From Meira nashicola (lineage: Eukaryota > Basidiomycota > Exobasidiomycetes > Exobasidiales > Brachybasidiaceae), in contig BCJU01000001.1 of the NCBI GenBank assembly GCA_001600355.1, positions 1,199,178-1,263,177 on the forward strand: DNA of 64,000 nt. Direction: 5' to 3'. Every line of letters starts with the position of its first letter. Positions within the stretch are counted from its first letter, which is position 1. Made by a program: the position numbers and the translations under genes. Of this stretch, positions 7,076 to 17,424 are shown piece by piece. The notes beneath the pieces are model-generated. The model saw only the letters and a program-made list of their open reading frames with translations, was not told the origin of the DNA and did not search any database.

Positions 7076-9415
7076 TCAAGAATCTGACAGGATTGAAGGC
7101 GCTCTTCGAGCGGTAAAAGCTCGGAAGCGTAGGGCATCAACATATCTCCAAAGATCATTAGAGGTGATACATCGCCATCCCATATTTTTGTATTCTTCTA
7201 GTTGAAGGGTTTGAAGCGTCTCGCGGTTTTCGATAATATCGACATATAATCCTCCAAGTGAATTCTCAAACAAGCTTGAATCGAAAGAGGTGGTATTCTT
7301 CTGACAATTGATTATCACTGTCGGATCTTGACCAAAGAACTCGTCATCATTTCCTTTTGGCACTCCATCAACTTTCCATTGATTATTGCTGCCATTATGA
7401 ATCGTACACAAAAGGGCAAAGTGCTTTGCTGTTTGGCGTGCCGATCCTGCATACCAATCCATCTTACTATCTGAGTTTGGGTGTGCCGACAGGACAACCA
7501 TTCTTGATCTTTTGGTGAGATGCACAGACGGACTGATGGAAGCAGTGATGGTGTCCACTAAAGCTTCCACCAATTTGTTAGTTGCAATCCATTCAATCGC
7601 TTGAGGCGCAACATTTATTGATCGACTTTCAAGAGAAAGCGTTGATGTGATACAATCAAATATGTCAGTATCTTGGACATTTGGATCGCATTTCAAGTTC
7701 GGAAGAGTGATTTGGTCTCTGGCCTTCCATGCTAACCCGTCCGGAAAGCAGATGCCACCAAGATTGCCGAGACGTTTATCGGCATGGTGTATTAATTGTT
7801 CCACGCTATCCTGATCCATGCTCGAATGTAACATCGTATAAGGTAGTCCCATCATCTTAAACCAATCAGAAAATTTGCGGGAGCTGGACTGAGAGTTTGA
7901 GATCGATAGAAAGTGTGCTTGTTGAATCAAACCGCACAGATGAAGCGCCCTCTGAATCTCCTCGAATGTCATAGATGGATTCCCAACTACACCTTCCTTA
8001 CTGAGCTCTTTTGCAATCGGATGTGTAACGGAAGCCAAGACGGGGTTCAAGAAACGACTCATTCGGCCTAGATAGCTCATATTGTAAGCAGATAATGGCA
8101 ACCTGTCCTTCTTTTTCAATCCAGAACAGAACAGCTGTAAAGCAAAATTGTCAGACAACCTTCCTGCGGTCCCGACAATTTTTACAATATCTGCTCCAAG
8201 CTCACCAGCTTTGGTGTACAATTGTGTGGCACGAGTGACATCCCAATCAAATCCATCGGATGTTGAAGGTTTCTGATCTCGCCAAGATATTAGCACAGTG
8301 ATCTTCCTTAATTTTGCTTCTTCAATAAGCGTTTGCGTTTGTTCTGAATCAAGACCCATTTCAATGTCGATCACATTGCATCCGAGTTTAAGAGCATGTC
8401 GCAATGATGTGAATAGTGCTTTCGCTGGAGCATCAGCCGGATAAGGGTATCGGCCTCCTTGAGCTGGTGTCCGAAGCGTGAATACGAGCGGATAATCTGG
8501 CAAATGACGTCTAATCAGTGCAACCTGTTCTGACAAGTAAGATAAAGACGGATTCTCGTATGCTTCAATTATGTCCGTCTGTGCGTTGGAGGCAACTGGA
8601 TCGCTGAGTAAATCCGCCCTGAGTTCGATTGCATCAGCGCCTAGAGTGATCAGCGGTAGTTTATCAACGTGCGGATGAAGATCAGCGAAAGGCAATGTGA
8701 CCAAATAGCTTCTTCCTTTTGGCTCCGGCTTCCAGGGTAAAGTTTGGCTTTGAAAAGATGCTAAAAGCTGAACGAGAAAACGAACGAAATCTCTTTCTAC
8801 AGCCTCAAATCTCAATCGTTCAGCGCGTGATGATTCCGCTTGATGGTTTTCATTCTTGCTTGATGCGTGTTTCAGAACTTCTCGATCGGTAAAATTGACA
8901 AATTCGTGAGAAGAGCTTTCCCGAAACCATGGCCGCCTTCTTTGCCATACCTCTTGTCCACCTGTGACTAAGCCAGTCCAATTTGGGAGACCTCTGCTGT
9001 CCAAAAGAACTTTGTCTAATTCACGAAAGATGTGAATCACCGCAATCTTTTTCGCCGGTCTCAAAATGCCATCTTCTGATCCCCATGCCGCCTTTAGCAA
9101 AGTTCTATTACATTCTTCTTCGACAACTCCACCTCCTAGGCTCACAACAATTGGCTCTTTTTTTTGCTCTGCATGTTGCAGTAATTCTTCTAAAATGATT
9201 GTTTCGTTCTTTCTGAATGCTGGCCAACCATTTTTTGCAACAAAATCTTTCGGTGTGTTTCCATATCGCTTCACAAACAGATCATCTGCATCAATGAATC
9301 GTGCGTTCAAATGCTCCGCTGCTAATTTACCTAAAGTCGTCTTTCCCGCTCCTCGCATACCCATCAAGAAAAGTGATGGGGCATTCTTGCGTAGCTCGTC
9401 GATCGTAGGAGCCAT
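7076..9415 (-). CDS. Quinate-repressor-like protein (shikimate kinase, dehydroquinase and shikimate DH-like domains)
   Basis: A 779-aa protein made of three domains in the order of the C-terminal half of fungal AROM. Residues 1-215 are shikimate-kinase-like with P-loop GMRGAGKT (19-26) and SLGGGV. Residues about 235-480 are type I dehydroquinase-like, with FTLRTPAQGGRYP and the Schiff-base Lys412 in ADIVKIVG. The rest resembles shikimate dehydrogenase (NMSYLGRMSRFLNPVLASVTHP). The dehydroquinase general-base His is replaced: SWRD where enzymes have S-x-H-D/E (Arg379). This architecture is known for the QutR/Qa-1S repressor of quinate catabolism, which evolved from AROM. EPSP and DHQ synthase domains are absent. 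No quinate pathway gene is nearby. It shares a 107-bp promoter gap with COQ6. Confidence 0.72.
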   Translation of the reverse strand: MAPTIDELRKNAPSLFLMGMRGAGKTTLGKLAAEHLNARFIDADDLFVKRYGNTPKDFVAKNGWPAFRKNETIILEELLQHAEQKKEPIVVSLGGGVVEEECNRTLLKAAWGSEDGILRPAKKIAVIHIFRELDKVLLDSRGLPNWTGLVTGGQEVWQRRRPWFRESSSHEFVNFTDREVLKHASSKNENHQAESSRAERLRFEAVERDFVRFLVQLLASFQSQTLPWKPEPKGRSYLVTLPFADLHPHVDKLPLITLGADAIELRADLLSDPVASNAQTDIIEAYENPSLSYLSEQVALIRRHLPDYPLVFTLRTPAQGGRYPYPADAPAKALFTSLRHALKLGCNVIDIEMGLDSEQTQTLIEEAKLRKITVLISWRDQKPSTSDGFDWDVTRATQLYTKAGELGADIVKIVGTAGRLSDNFALQLFCSGLKKKDRLPLSAYNMSYLGRMSRFLNPVLASVTHPIAKELSKEGVVGNPSMTFEEIQRALHLCGLIQQAHFLSISNSQSSSRKFSDWFKMMGLPYTMLHSSMDQDSVEQLIHHADKRLGNLGGICFPDGLAWKARDQITLPNLKCDPNVQDTDIFDCITSTLSLESRSINVAPQAIEWIATNKLVEALVDTITASISPSVHLTKRSRMVVLSAHPNSDSKMDWYAGSARQTAKHFALLCTIHNGSNNQWKVDGVPKGNDDEFFGQDPTVIINCQKNTTSFDSSLFENSLGGLYVDIIENRETLQTLQLEEYKNMGWRCITSNDLWRYVDALRFRAFTARRAPSILSDS

Positions 9416-9522
9416 TTCGTTTTATAGCATCATGAATGCAAACGTTTGGTGGACAAAGATGGGCAAGAAGGTGTGGAGAGAGAACACGCTAACTTGTCTG
9501 CAATTCCGAACTTTTCTGATTA
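9416..9522. promoter_or_regulatory. Short divergent promoter region
   Basis: 107 bp separate the oppositely oriented starts of the QutR-like gene and COQ6, so any core promoters overlap. If COQ6 starts at a later ATG (9601 or 9646) the gap is larger. No TATA box is evident. Confidence 0.4.
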
Positions 9523-11595
9523 ATGTCGAGAAGAGTTGTGTTTAGCGTGTCAGGGAAGCCTAATCTACGGCTAGCGCAGATTCCATTTTTTTCTGCTGAC
9601 ATGAGAAGCTTCCTTCCTCCATCTTTCATTAATCATTCCTTCAAAATGTCAGTCAGTCGGATTGCCAGCTCCTCAAGGGTGACACTAACGAACAAAGAGG
9701 CATTTCCCTCCATAATCCGGACAAAAAAGATCAATACGGTTGCTACACCTCGACGAGCCATTTCTTCCCGAAGATCCGACAATGCTACATCTAGGCCATT
9801 GATCAATAGTACCTTATCAGGAAAGCGTTCCATCTCATCCTTGTTTAAGACAGACCATCAAGATTCTGCTGATGTAGTAATTGTTGGAGGTGGCGTTGTT
9901 GGTTTGGCATTAGCATGTTCGCTCGCTTCAAACCCCGCCTTCCAATCAGCAAAAGGAAGCATCACTTTAGTGGAGGCTTCACCTCTGGACAAGTTACGAT
10001 CATGGTTAAAGACGAAACAGTCTGAAGGAAAAATTAATGATTGGGAGAATAGAGCAATTTACCTTACTGAAGAAAATCGTGATTGGTTAGTGGATCTTGG
10101 AGTAGAAAACTTTTTGTTGACAAATCGAGTAGGACCTGTGCATTCTATGCACGTCACAGATGGCTTAACGGGCGCTGCTCTAGACTTTGATGTCTCGAGT
10201 CCAAATGATAGTCAGCTAGGTTCAATGGTGGAAATCAGTAATCTACAACAAGCTATGTTGAGTAGAATAGAAGAGCTAAAGTCAAAGTACAGTGTTTTCA
10301 TTCGTGTCCTAGATGGTACAAAGGTTGAAAATATTGAAGCAATGCAATCGAATCAAAATGCAGAACAAATAGCAACCACGTCAAGCTATACGGATGCCTG
10401 GCCTTTGGTTCATTTGGGTGGTGATCATAAGCCTATCAAAGCAAGATTGTTAGTTGGCGCTGATGGCAATAATTCACCTGTACGCAAATACGCTGGTATC
10501 AAGGCACAGGGATGGCCATATGAACGAATGGGTGTTGTTGCAACAGTAAAGACCGCACAAGGGCTAGCTCAATCATCTCTTCCAGAAAGAGTTGCATATC
10601 AACGTTTCTTACCGACCGGCACAATTGCTTGGCTTCCTCTTGCAGATGACTCTGCATCAATCGTATGGACTTTACCACCAGACGTTGCAAAAGCGTTAAC
10701 TGGGCTACAAAAGCAATTTGAATCGGAAAATTTTGCGAATGAAGAAGTTTCACCTATTGCACATCTTATAACAGCCGCTTTTCGCTTACCATGGGACAGT
10801 CTTAGTCCAATCTTGACCAGGATAGCTAGTAATGCAAGTCTTGATATTCATGATCATTCGTGGATCGCACCTGCAATCGAAGAGCAGCTAATGACAGTTA
10901 CCTTTGAGCAAGGGTCTGGTCAGGATGTACCTGTACCAGCTGCATCAATCCTTAAAGGAAGTGTGGCTGGTTTCCCGCTCAAATTGTCTCATGCAGAAGC
11001 CTATTTAGGATCTTCCTTACGTCAAACAAGCATTGCCGAAGCTGGAGCAGGAGCTTTATTACCGTCTACATTCCTGCAAAAAGCGATCGAAGGAATTTCT
11101 TCTGTTGCTTCTGGATTGAGTGGTGCACAAACAAATATCGAATCAGGCGTTTCAACTATCGCTCATGGCAGGACAGTATTAATAGGAGATGCTGCCCATA
11201 CGATTCATCCTTTAGCTGGTCAAGGCCTTAATCTAGGTTTAGCAGATGCTCGTGCTCTTGGCGAAACATTACTTGAAGCAACAGCACAAGGAGGTGATCT
11301 TGGAAGTCATATAAGCTTACAAGCTTATCCACGTCAAAGATATATAGCTAATCAAGTAATGTTAAGCGCAGTAGATCATCTTCATTGGTTATTCGTCACA
11401 CCTTCACCTCCCGGTAATCCTTCCAATAGCATTTTGGGTGATTTAATCAGTCGAGCAACTATTTGGGGCAGAAGTACGGGTTTTGAAGTTTTAAATGAAT
11501 TGGACATCGTCAAAAAGGCGATTATTGGTGCCGCTGGCAGTAAACGTTCCAAGTCAAGAACTCATCTAAATCAAAGGGCGGAAAAGCCCTTTTGA
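9523..11595 (+). CDS. COQ6: Ubiquinone biosynthesis FAD-monooxygenase Coq6
   Basis: A mitochondrial inner-membrane flavoprotein that hydroxylates the ubiquinone precursor ring. Seen: 690 aa; a Ser/Arg-rich, acid-poor N-terminus typical of a mitochondrial presequence; the FAD motif VIVGGGVVGLAL (119-130); LLVGADGNNSPVR; and the second FAD motif LIGDAAHTIHPLAGQGLNLG near 553-572. These fit the UbiH/Coq6 family. It is longer than the usual ~480 aa because of the N-terminal extension and an inserted variable region before the second FAD motif. ATGs at residues 27 and 42 are alternative starts closer to the presequence. It ends 91 bp from the convergent polyQ gene. Confidence 0.85.
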   Translation: MSRRVVFSVSGKPNLRLAQIPFFSADMRSFLPPSFINHSFKMSVSRIASSSRVTLTNKEAFPSIIRTKKINTVATPRRAISSRRSDNATSRPLINSTLSGKRSISSLFKTDHQDSADVVIVGGGVVGLALACSLASNPAFQSAKGSITLVEASPLDKLRSWLKTKQSEGKINDWENRAIYLTEENRDWLVDLGVENFLLTNRVGPVHSMHVTDGLTGAALDFDVSSPNDSQLGSMVEISNLQQAMLSRIEELKSKYSVFIRVLDGTKVENIEAMQSNQNAEQIATTSSYTDAWPLVHLGGDHKPIKARLLVGADGNNSPVRKYAGIKAQGWPYERMGVVATVKTAQGLAQSSLPERVAYQRFLPTGTIAWLPLADDSASIVWTLPPDVAKALTGLQKQFESENFANEEVSPIAHLITAAFRLPWDSLSPILTRIASNASLDIHDHSWIAPAIEEQLMTVTFEQGSGQDVPVPAASILKGSVAGFPLKLSHAEAYLGSSLRQTSIAEAGAGALLPSTFLQKAIEGISSVASGLSGAQTNIESGVSTIAHGRTVLIGDAAHTIHPLAGQGLNLGLADARALGETLLEATAQGGDLGSHISLQAYPRQRYIANQVMLSAVDHLHWLFVTPSPPGNPSNSILGDLISRATIWGRSTGFEVLNELDIVKKAIIGAAGSKRSKSRTHLNQRAEKPF

Positions 11596-11686
11596 GGCGG
11601 CAATTTTGTATAATACAGTATAAATTACGGTACAGCTTTTCGTGTATCAAATTAGATGCACCTTTAATGCAATATTTTGGCAAAGA

Positions 11687-13610
11687 TCACTCTCGAACTT
11701 CATACACGGTAGACTCATTAACCCTTCTGCGTTGGGCAGGCTTAGCGAAGGCTTGATTGTTAGATTGTAGAAGTGCGGGTATTGGTTGATTTGTATTGTT
11801 ATTATTCCTCCTTCCTTGAACCGAAGCTACTGCTGCAGCTGCGGATGTATTAGCAATCAAACCATCTTTGTATGGTAAAGCAGCTCTTCTAGCAGTAGAA
11901 AATTGAATTTCTTCCAATAAAGCTCTCTCGTTTTCAGGTGATAAGGTAGGCGATGACATTGGCTTTGGAGGTGCTTGCAAACGTAAAAGTGTTCTTGAAG
12001 CTTCAAATGCTGCCGGTCCGAAACAATGCAAATCTTGCATTGTTGTATAAATTCCTTTGAAATCAAAAACAAACCAAGCAAAATATTTATAACTTTGTTC
12101 TCTTGCTTTTTGCTCTTCTGCTTGTGCTGCTGCTGTGGCCGCAGCTAAATGCATTGACATCATATGTTCGGTAGAATCTAGTGCGATGGCCGTCCTTCTT
12201 TCCCTTGGCGCATGAACGACTTGTAATGAATTTTGTTCGACAGATATCCCATCATCCTCGTCATGGTGTGCCTTATCAGCACTGCTGCGTCTACTGCTTT
12301 GAGCAGAAGTGACAGTGGGAACTTGCAAGCTTGGAGATGTTTCACGACTTAATGAATTTGGCGGAGTGACGTTGAGCGAACTGAAACGTGGAGACTGAGA
12401 AGCTATAGTTGATGCTGTATCTGAGCTATGCGATTTGCTGTTGTCCAATGATGTTGGTGGATTTGGAAATTGTTTTGGTGATGCAGGAGGGGAATCGTTT
12501 AGCTCACGATAAATTTCCGCTTCCATGATTCGATTATACACATTAATAGCCCATTCTGCTTCTGCAAATAACCATTCGCGAGCTGAAGCGAATTGAAAAG
12601 GCGTTCGAAGCAATTGTCGAACTTGCATTAATAGAAAAATTGTATCTTGAGCAGATGCTAAAGCTCGACATTGCAATTCGGCAGACATCTCTTCTACTTC
12701 ACACGTTTGCATCAAATTATCTGTCCTTAATCGATTGCATGCATATCGAGCCCAAAGCATATTGATAATACTAGTCGCATCGAATACCAACTGTGATGAT
12801 CCTTCCATCCAATTCTTTTTCACATCAATTTTCGTCCATGAAGGCAATAGATCCATCAGCGCTAAGACAACATCATCGTTTGCGATTGCTCGTTTTGAAC
12901 GTTCAAATGCCTGATCTTTTCGCTTTCTTCTTCGTGCTTCTGCTCGGATATTTGAGTCGACACCCAAAAGCTGATCTTCAAATTCTTCTGCCGCCGCTTC
13001 ATCTGCATTGAGTTGCATTTCACGTCTTGATTGTGTATATGAAGTTGCTCGAATTTCAGACAAGATCAACTTTAAGCATTGAAAGTCGAATGCTAAAGAC
13101 GGTAATCGCTTTCCATCGGGTGAAACAACAATCACGCTTGGATCTTGGCATGCTTCTGACGGCAATAAGATACATTCTCCTGAAGCAGCATTTGCATCCT
13201 TTGATTCCCTTCCTCTGGTCTTCTTTGTGTTCATATTGAGTGACATCGACAATCGAGGATAAACAGTAATGTCAAATTGAATGCGTTGAAGTGCATATAT
13301 GTGCTCTTCTGTGTACTGAGAAGTGGAAGGTAAATCGCCTGTTTCAGTAGTCATCTTTTGTTCCTTTGCTTCCTTGATTTGGTCGAAAAGGCCGTACATT
13401 CGTGCAAAACGGATTGCATGATTTCCATGAGTAACACTTCGTGTTTCATCACGAGCTTGGTGGAAAAAGCAACATAACATCGAATGAAGACGACAGTGAA
13501 GTAATGCAGTCGGGCATTTGGCCAAGCATAACCAATTATACGATTCGTACGATTGTTTTGCATTGGACTTGGATGTAGACGCTGTGGATTTTTCTGTCTG
13601 TTGCTTTTTC

Positions 13611-13695
<85 letters not shown>

Positions 13696-14104
13696 GCATT
13701 TGCAATTGTTGTTGATATTGATCTAAAGTGATTAATTCAAAGATGATTCCGGCGAATTTACGTGCTGATTTGATCGAATAAAGTGATTCGAGTACAGATT
13801 TAGTCTTTTGTGACGTTTGTGTTAGTGATGCTGCTCCTGCTGCGATCAAAAAGACGTACAAGAAAGCTAATTCGATTGGACTTGCTTCCATGTTATTCAC
13901 TCGATCATACAAGTCATACATTTCTTCTTGAGTCACGTATGAACGTGTATTAACCAACTCATGTTCAAACCAAGTATTGATCGCATATTTGACGTGTTCT
14001 AGATCTGGCAAAGCATAATAGCATTGTGCCAAACGTGGATTCATTCTAGATTTTTCATGTTGGGATGACTGGCCAACACCAGTGCTGCTCTCGCCACCGT
14101 CCAT
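11687..14104 (-). CDS. PolyQ protein with fungal transcription-factor MHR-like region
   Basis: An 805-aa protein. Seen: an N-terminal helical region; a 29-residue glutamine run (137-165); then an alpha-helical segment with HGNHAIRFARMYGLF, which resembles the middle homology region of Zn2Cys6 fungal transcription factors (the A-x-H/RxA-x-x-x-GL signature). No Zn2Cys6 cluster is present at the N-terminus or visible upstream. The C-terminal half is Ser/Pro-rich, then again helical, with an Asn-rich tail. Inferred: a nuclear regulator lacking its own DNA-binding domain, or a diverged transcription factor. The family call is moderate; function unknown. Confidence 0.5.
13610..13696 (-). repeat. 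CAA microsatellite encoding 29 glutamines
   Basis: 29 codons in frame within the gene at 11687-14104: 28 CAA and one terminal CAG. Such a pure trinucleotide tract is prone to length change. The opposite frame reads as poly-cysteine and is an artefact. Confidence 0.95.
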
Positions 14105-16333
14105 ATTCGTCTGTGCTTATGATGAAGATGTTTTTGCTAGTTCAAAATGTCAACATCTTGTCGAATAAAGTCGCAAATGTAATGATGGGTTGGGTGAGTG
14201 TTGTATCGGTATTGCTCAGCACCTAGATCCGATTCGGGTTACGGAAGGGTAGGGATCAAGCATCTGTAGTTGGGGATGAAGCAGCGAATAATTTTTCATC
14301 ACTCTTCGATGCCCGAGAAGCCGTTCAAGTACAAATGTATGCCAAGGTACACCAATGAATTACTGGGGAAGTGCTGTCAAATGTACCTGTCAATTCTGCT
14401 TGTCTGAAGCCTTAAGGCCGAGAAAACGTGCACATACATATTCTACAAACCGGTACATACTTCCTCGAACTGTTCCCTTATTTCCACTAAAGCAAATAGT
14501 CTTGCTTGCATGCATCATGCGAATGAAGAATAATCACATCCCAATACAATGATATCCTTTTCCTTGGAATTCGCAACTTGTGCATTCTGGAAGAATGAAT
14601 GCAAGCAAGTACTTTTTCTCCTCTTTTTCCAAGAACAAAAAAAAAAATAAGCTCTGCACGGCTTTTGCGCCACTACCTTCATCTAAGCTAGAATACATTA
14701 AGGTACATACATAGATATATTTTTTTCATGCGTACGATGCACTTTCGCAGGAAACGCGTCTTGATAGAAATCGGTCTAGAATTGGCCGAATACATAAATA
14801 ACAGCTGACTTTGAATTTGTGAAAGGAAGTGTTTTTTGATCAAGCAAGAAAGAGAACTCTAACAGTCTTTTTTTTGGCTTTTTTCTTTATCGGTTAAAAG
14901 ATCATTTCCGAAAGAGGCCGCCAAATCAATCAAGTACAATGACTGTGACTGAAATCTCTCTGTAAACCGAAAAATAGAAATAGAATGCAAGTAAGGGGAT
15001 CTTGCAGATCAACCACAAAATACACGTACGTATTCTTACTTAGACTGTTGAATCGCACAGAACTGACCTTGAAACGGTAATTCGGAAAAAAAGTCCAATT
15101 TATTATGCTTACATTAATACTCACAGCCATTGACTATTTTGTGGCTTATAAACGTCCCCATCTCTTTAGTCATTTATTGAAGGATAACTTGATTAAATTT
15201 TTTGAAGGAGAACAATGCTGGGATTCAAACTGTATTACACAATGGGCTTCTTATCTTTTCTGAGCAACTTTTAAAGTTGCAAAGCGTTCCTAACAATGAA
15301 AGAATGTAGACTATTTAGAGTCGTAAAGCGGATCGGGAATTGCACTGCATAGCAATTGACGTGATGTTTGTATTTACAGAGAAAGATATTCATTGCATGC
15401 ATATATGCGCTGCGCACACGTAAACAATAGAGGATTATATTCTACATGTAAAATGGCTTACCAAGCCAGATACTCCTCGCTTGATCATAAGACAGGGCCC
15501 AATTTTATAAGTAGAACGCCATCAGCAAGCAAATTTTTAAGTGGCTATGCGTTCGAAGAAGGAATAGCTAGACCCTTTTGGCTATCTTTGTCTTTGAAAG
15601 GATTGGTGAGGTGATTTTGTGATTGAGTGCAGATACATTTCTGTTCTTCGGCATACGCATACGCCGGCGCAAGGCAAGTGAGGATCAGATGCAACGACTT
15701 TCTTTCGTTCATTCTTGCAAAGAAGAAGGTGAGGTTCTTGCACGTGGAAGTTGAGAATAGAAGCTGACTAAGCCGTACTTTAACCCCAAAAAATCCTGAC
15801 AGATAGTGACTGTTAAAAAAAAAGGGACTTAAGAGTATCACTTCTTTCTCATACCTCCCTTTGTTGTGATCATAAAGTGCAAAACATGCACCTTCTCAGT
15901 CAAATTGACAATCTTCTCGTCGATCTTTTACAACAAAGGGACTCGAATTAGCGTGCATTCAATGCACTTTGTCCGTGCGTAGCGTAATTCTCAAATTAAT
16001 TCTTCTTTCTCTTTTTTGTTATCAGGGTAGAGTGCAATTCTGCTTCCTTTTAAAGTCTTCCTTCATGTTTTTCTCCCACCATCACGCTCGAGCCTCTACA
16101 TCAATTCAATCTAAACGTTCAATGATTTTGATCAAAATTTACATTCTCGTTCATAGATGAAGGACTAGCGCATTTTTTGGACTCAATGATGGGTAATTTA
16201 GTGCACCAATTAATACTCTCTCTCAATTTGAGGGTGACTGACGGGTAGATGTTCGGATTAAATATCAGCTGAGCCGGTCACTAGCTTTCTTCGCATTGGT
16301 ATTGATACAACTCCACAAAATAAGAAAAAAAAA
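14105..16333. other. Long intergenic region
   Basis: About 2.2 kb between divergent genes. I see homopolymer runs and no clear gene. The best minus-strand candidate (from an ATG near 15712 to 15545, 55 aa, with a short hydrophobic start and CICTQS) is too weak to call. No tRNA structure was recognised. Confidence 0.45.
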
Positions 16334-16336
16334 GAC

Positions 16337-16343
16337 TATATAA
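16337..16343 (+). promoter_or_regulatory. TATA box of spliced secreted-protein gene
   Basis: TATATAA 107 bp upstream of the ATG at 16450, followed by a pyrimidine-rich leader. Confidence 0.55.
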
Positions 16344-16449
16344 TCTGGTGATCTTCAATTCTTTCTTTCGCCCTCTTTTCCCCTTCTTACAACTTGTGCT
16401 TCGTTAATGCTTCGTCACTTGAAACATTCTATCCGATTCCACATACACG

Positions 16450-16922
16450 ATGCTCTTCCTTACACGACTCATACATGCATTTACCTTTTCATTGCTCATT
16501 TTACTCTTCTTACAAATGACAATGTCCGTAGCACTACCACAACACTCGAACGAACTAGCGAATCGTGAAGCATCTAAAGTCAATACACTACAAGAACAGC
16601 TTACTACAATCATATCAGCAACAGTCACAGCATCCTCTTCTTCCTCTTCAAGTACACCAAAAACTCGAATCTCACAAGAAACAAATGGAAATCGTAATCC
16701 CGATCCATCAAATGGCTTAATAGGACCTTGTGTGGTGAGTATGCTATGCGAATGTATGCTATTTCACCCTGTGCAACATTAATTAACAATCATTTCCCTT
16801 TTCAGCGAAATCAATGTTGCTGTACAGCTCAAGTCACAGATCGATCACAATGCTGGAACGATGTTACAACGCCATGTCCAGGCACGATGGGTCGTCGTCG
16901 TGTTCGTGTGACAGCTAATTAG
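16450..16922 (+). CDS. Small cysteine-rich secreted protein (spliced)
   Basis: Spliced model: exon 1 16450-16734 and exon 2 16806-16922, with a 71-nt intron (GTGAGT..TTTCAG, phase 0), giving 133 aa. Without splicing the frame would run into intron sequence. Seen: a hydrophobic signal peptide to about residue 28; a Ser/Thr-rich linker with a serine run; and a C-terminal cysteine module GPCVRNQCCC, then SQCW and TPCPG. It ends in an Arg-rich tail. A TATA box lies upstream. No family is recognised. Secreted, possibly O-glycosylated in the linker; function unknown. Confidence 0.68.
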
Positions 16923-17424
16923 ATGATGTACACAAATGAGCAATTTCAACAAAATACAAAGAGTGTACATGATGATTAGCATGAAATTGTATGAAAAAAA
17001 AAGTCATGAGACATGATGGGGAAAAAAAAGAGGTAATGATCAATGAAAGAAGCAAAGAAGAAGAAGTAAATGAGTCATATGTTTTGCAACGGTAGATGCG
17101 AATGAATATGTTGTATATGTTGTATATGTATGAGAGCGCTTTGTCTAGAGATACTATTTTGAAAGTATTGCTAGTACGATGAATGTTTGACGATCAAAAT
17201 ATGCGTGCGTGAACATGATGAGAGATCAGAAGATGAAAAGAGATTCTGTAAGAACCCAATCTTACGAGCGTATACGGTACAAGAGAAAGAAAAAGAGAAA
17301 AAGACGCATTTTGAAAACACCATCAAAGAGAGGAAAAGATGTGGCACAAAAAAATTTGAGGTGTTAAGAAGAGAAAGTTGATCTGGAAAGAAATGAGTCA
17401 ATGGCTGTGACAATAGGAATCGAA
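16923..17424. other. Intergenic 3' region between convergent genes
   Basis: About 500 bp, purine-rich on the plus strand, with a short TATGTTGTA repeat near 17105. It holds the 3' ends of both flanking genes. No gene is supported. Confidence 0.45.

Noticed and set aside
13518..13715. Frame reading as a long poly-cysteine protein
   Set aside because: It is the antisense shadow of the CAA repeat encoding polyglutamine.
15545..15841. Possible small secreted protein (short hydrophobic segment, CICTQS)
   Set aside because: The frame's hydrophobic segment is short and no splice or promoter could be fixed; listed as possible only.
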